Positions 45,443 to 54,608 of a DNA stretch of 64,000 bases are shown piece by piece. A program made the position numbers and the translations under genes. Every line of letters starts with the position of its first letter. Within the stretch, counting starts at the first letter, position 1. Source of the DNA: Holophagales bacterium (lineage in GTDB: Bacteria; Acidobacteriota; Thermoanaerobaculia; Multivoradales; Multivoraceae); the NCBI GenBank assembly GCA_009843505.1, contig VYDI01000019.1, positions 152,572-216,571 of the forward strand, written 5' to 3'. Under the pieces are notes generated by a model. The model was given only the letters and a program-made list of their open reading frames with translations, had not been told where the DNA came from and made no database searches.

Positions 45443-46528
45443 TCAGACCGGGTCGCCGTCGCCCGTCTGCCGCAGCCGCTCCGCCTCGAAGTGCTGCTGG
45501 AGCGGAACGATCAGCGGTTCGAGGTCGCCCTCGAGGATCGACGGCAGCTTGTGCACGGACAACCCCACGCGGTGGTCCGTAACGCGGTTCTGCGGGAAGT
45601 TGTAGGTGCGGATCTTCTCCGAGCGGTCCCCGCTGCCGACCATCCGCCGCCGCTCCTCGCCCATCTCGGCGCTGGCCTTCGCCTCCTCGATCTCGAGCAG
45701 GCGGCTCTTGAGCACCCGCATCGCCTTCGCCTTGTTCTTGATCTGGCTGCGCTCGTCCTGGCAGGTGACGACCAGGCCGGTCGGCTGGTGGGTCAACCGG
45801 ACCGCCGAGTAGGTCGTGTTCACGCCCTGGCCGCCGGGGCCGGACGCGCAGTAGGTGTCCACGCGCAGGTCGGACGGCTCGATCTCGATCTCGATGTCCT
45901 CGGCCTCCGGCAGCACGGCGACCGTCACCGCCGAGGTGTGGATGCGGCCGGAAGCCTCCGTCTCGGGTACCCGCTGCACGCGGTGAACGCCGGCCTCGTA
46001 GCGCAGGGTGGCGAAGGCGCCGCGGCCCTCGACGATCGCCGACACCTCCTTGATGCCGCGGATGCCGGACTCGGACAGGTCGAGGATGTCGACCTTCCAG
46101 CGGTGGTCGTCGGCGTAGCGGCTGTACATCCGGAACAGCTCGGCCGCGAACAGGCTCGCCTCGTCGCCGCCGGTGCCGGCGCGGATCTCCAGCACCGCGT
46201 TGCGCTCCTCGTTCGGGTCCTTCGGCGCGAGCTCCTCCTTCATCGTTTCTTCGATGGACGCGAGAGTCTCCTCCAGCAGGCCCTTCTCCTCGGTCGCCAT
46301 GTCGTACATGTCGTCCCCGCGCTCGAGTTCGCCCAGCAGTTCCGCCGTCTGGTCGAGTTCGTCCCTCGTCTTCTTGTACCGCTGGTACAGCTCCACCACC
46401 GGGTTCAGCTCCGCCAGCGCCCGGCTCGTGTCGCGAAAGAGACCGGGATTGGCGAGCACGTCCGGATCGGCGAGCTTGGCCGTCAGCTCGTCGTACGTCT
46501 GCTCAATCTGTTCGAGTTTCTCGAGCAT
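45443..46528 (-). CDS. prfA: Peptide chain release factor 1
   Basis: RF1 terminates translation at UAG and UAA. The 361-residue protein has the catalytic GGQ in SGPGGQGVNTT, the preceding RAGTGGDEASLFA, the QRVPETEASGRIHTSAVTVAV block and DLRVDTYCASG. The overall length and the absence of the RF2 frameshift fit RF1. The organism uses UGA both as stop and for selenocysteine, so release factor 2 should also exist. The ATG at 46528 is divergent from the lytic transglycosylase gene with 154 bases between. Confidence 0.96.
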   Translation of the reverse strand: MLEKLEQIEQTYDELTAKLADPDVLANPGLFRDTSRALAELNPVVELYQRYKKTRDELDQTAELLGELERGDDMYDMATEEKGLLEETLASIEETMKEELAPKDPNEERNAVLEIRAGTGGDEASLFAAELFRMYSRYADDHRWKVDILDLSESGIRGIKEVSAIVEGRGAFATLRYEAGVHRVQRVPETEASGRIHTSAVTVAVLPEAEDIEIEIEPSDLRVDTYCASGPGGQGVNTTYSAVRLTHQPTGLVVTCQDERSQIKNKAKAMRVLKSRLLEIEEAKASAEMGEERRRMVGSGDRSEKIRTYNFPQNRVTDHRVGLSVHKLPSILEGDLEPLIVPLQQHFEAERLRQTGDGDPV

Positions 46529-46682
46529 CGTCGCATCTCCGCGCCGGCTTCCCCGCCGACGCTACGGCTGACCCCTAAGGGCAACTCTCGCTATCCTGAC
46601 ACGGAAGCGGCGCCGTCGCCCCTCAGGATCACCAGAAGGCGCCGCCGGAATCACCAACGGCGTTCCCCGGTTTACGGATCTT

Positions 46683-48932
46683 ATGGCCCTCCAGCTCTGG
46701 ACGCTGCCGCTCCTGGCCCTGGCCGTCGCCCAGGATCCGCGCATCCAACTGGTCGAGCTCCAGGCCGCCGGTGAAACCGAAGCCGCGCTCGAGGAGACGC
46801 GACGGCTTCGAGCCGAAGCGCCCGACGTCGGGGCCACGCACGGCCTCTGCTACCTGGAGGGCCACCTGCTGGAAGAGCTCGAGCAGCTCGAGACGGCGTC
46901 CGAGGCTTTCGCCACCTGTTTGACCGAAACGCCGGCGCTGGAGCCCTGGGCGCGCTACCGGCTCGCAGTGGGCCAGACCCGGCTCGGCTACCCGGAGATC
47001 GCCGCCGGCGTCACCGCCACGATGCTCGGCGACCAGCCGCCGCGGGTCCTGGTGCAACCGGCGGCCGAGCTGCTCGCCACCAGTCTCGACCGCGGCGGTG
47101 ACTGCCGGCTCCTGCGCGGCATCCCGATGTCGCGGCTGCCGGCGCCGGAACGTCGCCTGCTGACCCTCAGCCAGGCCAAGTGCAGCCTGGCGGCCGGCGA
47201 GCTGGACGAGGGGGCGGGCGCCCTGATCGGCCTGCTCAGGGAACGGGCCAACGACCTGGTCGCCTTCGAGGCCGCGGACCGCCTGCACCGGCTGCGACCC
47301 GCCCTGGAGGACCGCCAGGAGGTGCTGCTGCTCGGCAACACCTTCCACGAGCACGGCGTCTTCGACCGCTCGAACGAACTCCTCGGGCAGATCGTCGTCG
47401 ACCTGGAGGTCCAATCGACGTCCGACTTCGAGATCCACTACCGGTGGGCGCGCAGCCACTTCCGGCAGGGCCGGCTCGAAGACGCGGCCCGGCACTATGA
47501 CCTGCTGGCCACCAACGTGTCTTCGCCGCGCCACTCCGGCCAGGCGCTCTACCAGAAGGCGCGGTCCGAGGAACTCTCCGGCGACTGGATCGACGCGGCT
47601 GCCGACTACCGCCGGGCCTACCTGACCGACCCGCAAGGCAACTTCTCCGTGGCGGCGCTGCTTGGCGCCATGCGCCTGGAGTGGCGGCGCGGGCTCGAGG
47701 ACGAAGCGCTCGATCTCTACTCCGTGCTGCTCCAGCTCCGGCACGACCGCGCGGTGTCCGCGCGCGCCAGCCTCTTCCTCGCCGCCTCCGACATCGTCCA
47801 GGGCCGCACGGACCGCGCCGGCGACTGGCTCAGCGACGCCATCCGCGCCAGCCGCAGCGTCGACTTCGAGGTCCGCTACTGGCGGAGCCGGCTCGACGAA
47901 GCCCGCGGCGCCCTCGACCGCGCCATCACCGGCTACGCCGACCTGCTTGCCGCCAACCTCTTCCACCCGCTGGCTCGCGAAGCCGAGAAACGTCTCGCCG
48001 GCGAGCCCCTGAGGGCGTACGTCCAGCCCATCGCCAGTGAGTTCGCCCGGTCGGAGGATCCGGCCCGGCTCTACCGCGCCTGGCTGCTCTACGGCCGGGA
48101 GGGCGACGAAGCGGAGGCGGCGCGCCAGACCCTCCAGGGCCGCCTCGCGACCGATCCCGCGGTGCGTACCTTCTTCGGCCTCCGCGGCGTGCCACCCGGC
48201 GAATGGCCGCTATGGGACCGGGCCGCTTCCAACCCGCAGGAACTGCTGCTCGCCCTCGGCCTGTGGGGCGATGCGGCCGAGGTCGTTGACCGGCACTTCC
48301 CCGTGGCCAGCCCGAGGCTGGCCCTGACCGCGGCGGAGGGGCTGGCGGATACCCGGCCGCGGCGCGCCCTGCTGATCGCCGAGATTCTGGCTCAAAGGGC
48401 GCCGCGCCGCGTACCGGAGCCGCTCTACCCGGTGACCATGCGCCGGGCCCTCTACCCCGACGCCTACGGCGACCTGATCGCCGCCGCCGCCGCGCGCCGC
48501 GACCTGGACCCCTTCCTGATCGCCGGGATCATGCGCCAGGAGAGCCGCTTCGACCACCAGGCGGTGTCGGCGGCCTCGGCGCGGGGCCTGATGCAGTTCG
48601 TCTTCCCCACCGCGTCGCGGCTTGCGGCGAACGCCGGCCGGCCGCTCTCGACGCCGCGCGAACTCGAGAACCCGGCACTCGCGGTCGAGCTCGGCGCCTC
48701 CTACCTGGCCGAACTCCGCGCGCTGTTCGGCAACGAGCAGCACGTCATCCTCGCCGCCTACAACGCCGGCGAGGCGCAGGCCGCGCTCTGGCAGCGTCAC
48801 TGCTACACCAGCGGCGCCGACGAGTACTTCACCAAGGTCGGCTTCCGCGAGACCCGGAACTACCTGGAGCGCGTCTTGTACAACGTGGCGCAGTACCACG
48901 ACCTCTACGGACAGGGGCCGGGCGGCCTGTGA
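46683..48932 (+). CDS. slt: Soluble lytic murein transglycosylase
   Basis: The 749-residue protein cleaves peptidoglycan strands in the periplasm. It begins with a short hydrophobic leader (LWTLPLLALAVAQ), a long TPR-like superhelical region (about 20-590) and a C-terminal SLT domain with catalytic E620 in IMRQESRFDHQAVS, GLMQFVFPTAS, AAYNAGEAQAALW and NYLERVLYNV. This is the Slt70 layout. The leader is short for an ordinary signal peptide, so export may be inefficient or the start may be wrong. The stop overlaps the rsmI start by four bases (GTGA). Confidence 0.93.
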   Translation: MALQLWTLPLLALAVAQDPRIQLVELQAAGETEAALEETRRLRAEAPDVGATHGLCYLEGHLLEELEQLETASEAFATCLTETPALEPWARYRLAVGQTRLGYPEIAAGVTATMLGDQPPRVLVQPAAELLATSLDRGGDCRLLRGIPMSRLPAPERRLLTLSQAKCSLAAGELDEGAGALIGLLRERANDLVAFEAADRLHRLRPALEDRQEVLLLGNTFHEHGVFDRSNELLGQIVVDLEVQSTSDFEIHYRWARSHFRQGRLEDAARHYDLLATNVSSPRHSGQALYQKARSEELSGDWIDAAADYRRAYLTDPQGNFSVAALLGAMRLEWRRGLEDEALDLYSVLLQLRHDRAVSARASLFLAASDIVQGRTDRAGDWLSDAIRASRSVDFEVRYWRSRLDEARGALDRAITGYADLLAANLFHPLAREAEKRLAGEPLRAYVQPIASEFARSEDPARLYRAWLLYGREGDEAEAARQTLQGRLATDPAVRTFFGLRGVPPGEWPLWDRAASNPQELLLALGLWGDAAEVVDRHFPVASPRLALTAAEGLADTRPRRALLIAEILAQRAPRRVPEPLYPVTMRRALYPDAYGDLIAAAAARRDLDPFLIAGIMRQESRFDHQAVSAASARGLMQFVFPTASRLAANAGRPLSTPRELENPALAVELGASYLAELRALFGNEQHVILAAYNAGEAQAALWQRHCYTSGADEYFTKVGFRETRNYLERVLYNVAQYHDLYGQGPGGL

Positions 48933-49654
48933 GCGGGGACGGGCCGGCGACGGCCGCCGGCCGGCTGCGCATCGTCGCCACGCCGATCGGCAACCTGGCC
49001 GATCTCTCGCCGCGCGCCCGCGAGGCGCTGCTTTCCGCCGACCTGATCGCATGCGAGGACACCCGCCGCACCGGCCGCCTGTTCCAGAGCCTCGGAGCGG
49101 GCGGCAAGGACGGGCGGCCGCCGCTGCTGCCGCTCCACGATCACAACGAGGACCGGCAGATCGGCCGCGTGCTCGAGCGGCTCGAGCAGGGAGACGCCGT
49201 GGCCCTGGTCTCCGACGCCGGCACACCGCTCGTCTCCGACCCCGGCTTCCGGCTCGCCCGCGCGGCCGTGGCGAAGAACATCCCGGTCGAGGCGCTGCCC
49301 GGACCCTCCGCGATCCTGGCCGCGCTCGTCGTCTCCGGCCTGCCGCCTTACCCCTTCACCTTCCTCGGCTTTCCGCCGCCCAAACAGGGGAAGCGCCGGC
49401 GTTTCTTCGAGACGCACGCCGGACTCCCGCACACCGTCGTCTTCTTCGAGTCGCCGCAGCGCGCCGCCGCCTCGCTCGCCGACGCGGCGGCCGCCTTCGG
49501 TGAGGGACGCGAGGCGGCCGTGGCCCGCGAACTGACCAAGCTGCACGAAGAGGTCCTGCGCGGCTCGCTCGCGGAGATCGCGGCCGAGGTTGCGGAGCGC
49601 GGCAAGCTACGGGGCGAGGTGACGGTCGTCGTCGGGGGGAGTAAGGGCCGGTGA
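48929..49654 (+). CDS. rsmI: 16S rRNA 2'-O-ribose methyltransferase
   Basis: RsmI methylates the 2'-OH of C1402 in 16S rRNA. The 241-residue protein has IVATPIGNLADLSPRAREAL, CEDTRRTGRL, LVSDAGTPLVSDPGFRLARA, ALPGPSAILAALVVSG and FLGFPPPKQGKRRRFF, all family signatures of the tetrapyrrole-methylase fold. The start is GTG at 48929 overlapping the slt stop. The next gene on the opposite strand stops three bases later. Confidence 0.95.
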   Translation: MSGDGPATAAGRLRIVATPIGNLADLSPRAREALLSADLIACEDTRRTGRLFQSLGAGGKDGRPPLLPLHDHNEDRQIGRVLERLEQGDAVALVSDAGTPLVSDPGFRLARAAVAKNIPVEALPGPSAILAALVVSGLPPYPFTFLGFPPPKQGKRRRFFETHAGLPHTVVFFESPQRAAASLADAAAAFGEGREAAVARELTKLHEEVLRGSLAEIAAEVAERGKLRGEVTVVVGGSKGR

Positions 49655-49657
49655 CGA

Positions 49658-50791
49658 TTACCGCAGCGGCCCTTCGATCCAGCAGCCGCCGAGGACCTGG
49701 GTGCCGCGGTAGAACACCGCCGCCTGGCCGGGGGCCACGCCGGCCTGGGGTTCGCTGAACTCGACGCGGCAGGAGGCGCCACCGCCGCTCTCGACCGTCG
49801 CCGCGACTCCGGGGTGGCGCGAGCGGATGCGGACCTGGACCTCGACGCCGTCGCCGGGCGCCTCGCCGGCGATCCAGTGCAGACCGCGGCCGACCAGTCC
49901 CGGCGCCAGCAGCTCGTCGCGGTCGCCGACGACGACGCGGTTCGCTTCCGGCTGTACATCGAGCACATAGAGCCGGCGGCCGGCGGCGACGCCCAGGCCG
50001 CGGCGCTGTCCGACCGTGTAGCGGTAGGTCGGCGCGCCTTCGCCCAACACCTCGCCGGCGGTCGTCGTCACGCGGGCGGGAACTCGGGGCAACTCGGGCC
50101 GCTCGTCCTCGACGAACTCCCGCACGCCCCGGTCGACGAAGCAGATCTCCATGCTCTCGCCCTTCTCGGCGACAGCCAGGCCGGCCTCGCGGGCCAGCTC
50201 GCGCACTTCCGTCTTCGTCAGTTCGCCAAGCGGAAACACCGCCCGCGAGAGCTGCTCCTGGGTCAGCTCGAACAGGAAGTAGCTCTGGTCCTTCGACGTG
50301 TCGACCGCGGTGTGCAGCTCGTACAGACCGTCGTCGCCGCGGCGGATGCGGGCGTAGTGGCCCGTGGCGATGCGCCCGGCGCCGAGCCGCCGCGCCCGCT
50401 CCCGGAACGCCTCGAACTTGATCTCCGTGTTGCAGGAGATGCACGGGCTGGGAGTGCGACCGCCGACGTAGCTGTCCACGAAGGGGTCGACCACGTGCCG
50501 GCGGAACTCACCGTCCATCCGCAGGGTGTAGTGCGGCAGGCCGATCTGCTCGGCGACCCGCCGGGCGTCGCCGAGGTCGAGCGAACCGCAGCAACGCCCG
50601 TGGCGGACCTGCTGCGAGCGGTCCCAGAGCAGCATCGACAGGCCGACGACCGGTACGCCTTCCCGCTCGAGGAGGAGCGCCGCTACGGACGAGTCGAGGC
50701 CGCCGCTCATCGCGACGGCGGTCAGTGTCGCCGGCGCGGCACCCGGAAGCGCCGGCGCGTGGAGCGTCTCCGCGGCGAAACCGGGAGTCAT
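49658..50791 (-). CDS. mnmA: tRNA-specific 2-thiouridylase
   Basis: MnmA thiolates U34 of Lys, Glu and Gln tRNAs, taking sulfur from a cysteine desulfurase. The 377-residue protein has the PP-loop AMSGGLDSSVAALLL (residues 29-35), CISCNTEIKF and ICFVDRG with the two catalytic cysteines, the ATGHYARI segment and YTVGQRRGLG. The N-terminal 27 residues are rather long but in keeping with some family members. The ATG at 50791 overlaps the cysteine desulfurase stop (ATGA), giving a sulfur-donor and acceptor pair in one transcript. Confidence 0.95.
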   Translation of the reverse strand: MTPGFAAETLHAPALPGAAPATLTAVAMSGGLDSSVAALLLEREGVPVVGLSMLLWDRSQQVRHGRCCGSLDLGDARRVAEQIGLPHYTLRMDGEFRRHVVDPFVDSYVGGRTPSPCISCNTEIKFEAFRERARRLGAGRIATGHYARIRRGDDGLYELHTAVDTSKDQSYFLFELTQEQLSRAVFPLGELTKTEVRELAREAGLAVAEKGESMEICFVDRGVREFVEDERPELPRVPARVTTTAGEVLGEGAPTYRYTVGQRRGLGVAAGRRLYVLDVQPEANRVVVGDRDELLAPGLVGRGLHWIAGEAPGDGVEVQVRIRSRHPGVAATVESGGGASCRVEFSEPQAGVAPGQAAVFYRGTQVLGGCWIEGPLR

Positions 50792-51951
50792 CGTGCAGCC
50801 ACCGGTTCGGCCGAGAGCGTCCGCAGCGCCTCGACCTCGCGCGCCAGCACCGGCAGGAAGCGGTCGATCTCGGCCTCATCGTTCGACGTTCCCAGGCTGA
50901 TGCGGACGGACGCGATCGCCTCCTCCGGCGACACCCCCATCGCCAGCAGGGTTCGGCTGGGCTCGACCACGCCGGAGGCGCAGGCCGCGCCGGTCGAAAC
51001 CGCGAAGCCCGCCAGGTCCAGGCGAACGACGAGTTCTTCGCCGACCAGCCCCGGGAACGCGACGTGGGTCGTGTGCGGCAGCCGCGGCGACGACGCGCAG
51101 TGGAGCCGCGCGTCGGGGATGCCCGCCAGACCGGCCTCCAGGCCGTCGCGCAGGCGGCTCAGGCGCTCGATCCGGCGGTCAAGTTCGCTTGACGCCAGGG
51201 CGGCACAGACGCCGAAGCCGACCAGCGCTGCCACGTTCTCCGTGCCGGCGCGCCGCTGCCGCTCCTGGCCACCGCCGAGGATCAGCGGTTCGAACCCGGC
51301 GCCCTCGCGGACCCACAGCGCCGCTGCACCGACCGGCCCGTTGAACTTGTGGGCCGCCACGACCAGGTAGTCGGCGCCGAGCGAGTTCACGTCGACCGGG
51401 TGCTTCCCCGCCGCCTGCACCGCGTCGCAGAGCAGCGGCACGCCGCGGGCCCGGCAGGCGTCCGCCGCTCCGGCCACCGGCTGCAGCGTGCCGAGTTCGT
51501 TGTTGGCCTGCATCAGGCAGGCGAGGCGCGTGTCTGGACGCAAGGCATCCGCCACCGCGGCGGCGTCGACCACGCCGTCGGCGTCCGGGCGAAGCCGGGT
51601 CACCTCGACTCCCGAGTTCTCGAGCCGGTCCGCCGCACGCTGGATCGACGGGTGCTCCAGCTCCGAGATGACCAGGTGCCCGCCGGCGCCGTCGTCGAAG
51701 ATCGACATGAGCACCGCGTTGTTGGCCTCCGTCCCCGAGGCCATGAAGGCGACCTCGGGCGCCGCCGCGCCGATCAGCTCCGCCACCTGTTCCCGCGCCT
51801 GCTCCACCGCCGCCCGGGCCGCCCGTCCGAAGGAATGGACCGAGGACGGGTTCCCGTGCCGGCCGCCCAGCCAGAGCAGCATCGCCTCGGCGACTCGCGG
51901 ATCCAGCGGAGTCGTCGCGTTGTGGTCGAAGTAGACGGGCGCAGCGGCCAT
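50788..51951 (-). CDS. Cysteine desulfurase (IscS/NifS family)
   Basis: The 387-residue PLP enzyme removes sulfur from cysteine for tRNA thiolation and Fe-S clusters. It has YFDHNATTPLDPRV, GNPSSVHSFGR, SGTEANNAV, CDAVQAAGKHP, the PLP lysine K202 in AAHKFNGP, and catalytic C324 in STGAACASG. The loop around C324 is short, as in the NifS-like group II-type enzymes. It is followed by mnmA with a four-base overlap. The ATG at 51951 is divergent from the first GWxTD gene with 77 bases between. Confidence 0.94.
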   Translation of the reverse strand: MAAAPVYFDHNATTPLDPRVAEAMLLWLGGRHGNPSSVHSFGRAARAAVEQAREQVAELIGAAAPEVAFMASGTEANNAVLMSIFDDGAGGHLVISELEHPSIQRAADRLENSGVEVTRLRPDADGVVDAAAVADALRPDTRLACLMQANNELGTLQPVAGAADACRARGVPLLCDAVQAAGKHPVDVNSLGADYLVVAAHKFNGPVGAAALWVREGAGFEPLILGGGQERQRRAGTENVAALVGFGVCAALASSELDRRIERLSRLRDGLEAGLAGIPDARLHCASSPRLPHTTHVAFPGLVGEELVVRLDLAGFAVSTGAACASGVVEPSRTLLAMGVSPEEAIASVRISLGTSNDEAEIDRFLPVLAREVEALRTLSAEPVAAR

Positions 51952-52028
51952 GGCGGGCCGATTCTACGGTCGCGCACCCGGAGATACGCTAGACAGTCAC
52001 GCTACCGCGTCCACTTCGAGGATCCCCG

Positions 52029-54608
52029 TTGCTCAGCAAGACCGCACGCAGAGGCTCCGTTCTGGCCCTGGCCGCGGGCCTCGTGTTCGTCGCGGAGCCC
52101 ACCCTCGCGGCCGCGCAGGAACAACGCAACGAAACCCGCAAGGAGCGCCGCGAGCGCCGTGCCGCCCTCGCCGCCGCCGAGGAAGCGCTGCCGCTCGAGT
52201 TCAAGGAGTTCCTCTCCAACGTCCACTTTCTGATCTCCGACGCCGAGCGCGAGGCGTTCCTCGAAGTCAGCCAGGACTACCAGCGGCGGGCCTGGATCGA
52301 GCGCTTCTGGCGGATCCGCGACCCGTATCCGGACACCCCCCGCAACGAGCTCCGGGCTCGCTGGGAGGAGCGGCTGCTCTACGTCGAGCGAGAGTTCGAG
52401 GGTCCGCGGTCCGACCGCGCGCGGATGCTGCTGCTGAACGGCGAGCCGTCCGGGCGCATCAAGTTCCAGTGCACGATGGTGACCTGGCCGATCGAGATCT
52501 GGTTCTACAGCCACAGCGACCGGGTGGGCCACGAGTTCTTCCTGCTCTTCTACCGGCGCGGCAACCAGCAGCACTACGAACTCTGGCACCCCTCGGACGG
52601 CGTCGAGCGCCTGCTCGACTTCGGCGTCAGCGCGCAGGCCGCGGCCGGCGACATCCAGAGCTGCAGGGACGGCGAGGTCGCCGCGGCCGCGATCAACTGG
52701 CTCATGCGCAGCAACGGCCTGGAGTTCGCCACCCTGATCTCGCGGCTGGAGGCGGCGCCAGAGGCGCCGTCGGCGGAATGGACGCTGACCTTCGAGGCCT
52801 ACACCACCGACGTGCCGGAGGACGCCGAGCCGCTCGAGGCGACGCTCGACGTGCGCTTCCCGGCCCGCTACCAGGCGCGGACGGTGGTGGAAGCGCTGGT
52901 CGAGGTCGACCCGGCCTCGGCGCGGCGCGACACGGTGGGCGGCCAGTCGAGCTACAACTTCTTCCTCACCGGCGAAGTGCTGCGCGGCGAGGACCTGTTC
53001 GAGAACTTCCGCTACAAGTTCGATCTGCCCCTGGGCGCCGGCGGCGGCGCCGCGCACGCCGGCGGCGAGGGTGAGCCGCCCATTCTGCTCTCCTTCGAGC
53101 GCCGGCTGCGGCCGGGCGACTACCGCCTCGTGCTGAAGATCGAGGACCTGAACGGCGGCCGCTTCGCCCGACTGGAGCAGCCGCTCGATGTGCCGACCCT
53201 GGAAGCGCCCGCCGCGCGCCAACTAGACCCGGCGGTGCAGAAGATCATCGACCAGGCGGAGGCGGTGCTCACCAGCGACGTGCCGACGGTGCAGCTCCTC
53301 GAGCCGGCCGGCGAACTCCAGACCGGCCTCGTCCGCTTCGACACGCTGGCTACCGGCGACGTCGCCGAGATGCGCTTCTGGCTCGACGGCAGCGAGGTCG
53401 CCCGCAAGCGGCGGGCGCCCTTCTCGGTCGAGCTCGACCTCGGCGCGACGCCCCGGGTCCACATCCTGCGCGCCACCGCGCACGACACCGAAGGCGCGGA
53501 GATCGCCTCCGACGAGATCTCGCTCAACGCCGGCCGCAATCGGTTCGCGATCCGCTTCGCCGAACCCCGCGAAGGCGTCCGCTACGACGGCGAGGTCCAC
53601 GTCGAGATCGACCTCCAGGTGCCGGACGGCAACCTGGTGGAGCGCCTCGAGCTTCACCTCAACGACGATCCGGTCGCCACCCTGTACCAGGAGCCCTGGA
53701 GTCAACTCGTCGAGCTGCCGCCGGGCGACGCAATCACCTATCTGCGGGCCGCCGCCTACCTCGTCGACGGCAACTCGACCGACACCGTGGTCTACGTGAA
53801 CGCTCCCGACTACCTGGAGATCGTCGACATCCAGTACGTCGAGCTCTACGCCACCGCGCTCCACCGCTCGGGGCGGCCGTACGAGGAGCTGCACGCGGAC
53901 CAGGTGCGCATCCTCGAGGACGGAGCGCCGCAGGAGATCCTCCGCTTCCAGCGAGTGACCGACCTGCCCGTCCACCTCCAGGTCATGCTCGACGTCTCCG
54001 CCTCCATGGTCAAGCGCCTCGGTGTCGCCCGCGAGGCCGCGCTCGGCCTGTTCCAGACGGAGATCACGCCCCGCGACCGGGCGGCCCTCGTCACCTTCAA
54101 CGACCACCCCTATCTGGCCGCGGACTTCACGAACGACATCGGCAGGCTCGCCGGCTCGCTGGCCGGGCTCAAGGCCGAGCGCGGCACCGCGCTCTACGAC
54201 GCCATCGTCTTCGGCCTCTACTACCTGAACGGCATCAAGGGCCAGCGCGCCCTGCTGCTGCTCTCCGACGGCAAGGACGAGAGCAGCCGCTTCAGCTTCG
54301 AGCAGGCGCTCGAGTACGCCCAGCGCTCCGGCGTCGCCGTCTACGCGATCGGCCTCGGCAAACAGCCCGGGCCGGCCAGGCGCGCCCTCTCCCGGCTCGC
54401 CAACCAGACCGGCGGTCGCGCCTTCTTCATCGCCGAAGTCGCCGAACTCGCCGGCGTCTACGGCCGCATCCTCGGCGAGCTGCGCTCGCGCTACCTGATC
54501 ACCTACCAGTCGACGAACACCAGCGGCAACCGCCGCTTCCGCGAGATCGAAGCCGACGCGACCGTGCCGGGCGTATCGATTCGCACGTTGAAGGGGTACT
54601 ACCCGTGA
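52029..54608 (+). CDS. Secreted GWxTD and VWA domain protein 1
   Basis: The 859-residue protein has a signal peptide (VLALAAGLVFVAEPTLAAA), a GWxTD-type domain at about 45-210 (FLSNVHFLISDAEREAF, DYQRRAWIERFWRIRDP, LLNGEPSG), a middle Ig-like section (about 410-590) and a C-terminal VWA domain from about 645. The MIDAS motif is DVSAS with D655, then TFNDHPYL and LLSDGKDESS. The ending SRYLITYQSTN...GYYP is that of the VWFA-related family widespread in Acidobacteriota. It lacks enzymatic motifs and probably assembles or binds partners outside the cell. The start is TTG at 52029, as no ATG is suitable. It overlaps its paralogue by four bases. Confidence 0.87.
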   Translation: MLSKTARRGSVLALAAGLVFVAEPTLAAAQEQRNETRKERRERRAALAAAEEALPLEFKEFLSNVHFLISDAEREAFLEVSQDYQRRAWIERFWRIRDPYPDTPRNELRARWEERLLYVEREFEGPRSDRARMLLLNGEPSGRIKFQCTMVTWPIEIWFYSHSDRVGHEFFLLFYRRGNQQHYELWHPSDGVERLLDFGVSAQAAAGDIQSCRDGEVAAAAINWLMRSNGLEFATLISRLEAAPEAPSAEWTLTFEAYTTDVPEDAEPLEATLDVRFPARYQARTVVEALVEVDPASARRDTVGGQSSYNFFLTGEVLRGEDLFENFRYKFDLPLGAGGGAAHAGGEGEPPILLSFERRLRPGDYRLVLKIEDLNGGRFARLEQPLDVPTLEAPAARQLDPAVQKIIDQAEAVLTSDVPTVQLLEPAGELQTGLVRFDTLATGDVAEMRFWLDGSEVARKRRAPFSVELDLGATPRVHILRATAHDTEGAEIASDEISLNAGRNRFAIRFAEPREGVRYDGEVHVEIDLQVPDGNLVERLELHLNDDPVATLYQEPWSQLVELPPGDAITYLRAAAYLVDGNSTDTVVYVNAPDYLEIVDIQYVELYATALHRSGRPYEELHADQVRILEDGAPQEILRFQRVTDLPVHLQVMLDVSASMVKRLGVAREAALGLFQTEITPRDRAALVTFNDHPYLAADFTNDIGRLAGSLAGLKAERGTALYDAIVFGLYYLNGIKGQRALLLLSDGKDESSRFSFEQALEYAQRSGVAVYAIGLGKQPGPARRALSRLANQTGGRAFFIAEVAELAGVYGRILGELRSRYLITYQSTNTSGNRRFREIEADATVPGVSIRTLKGYYP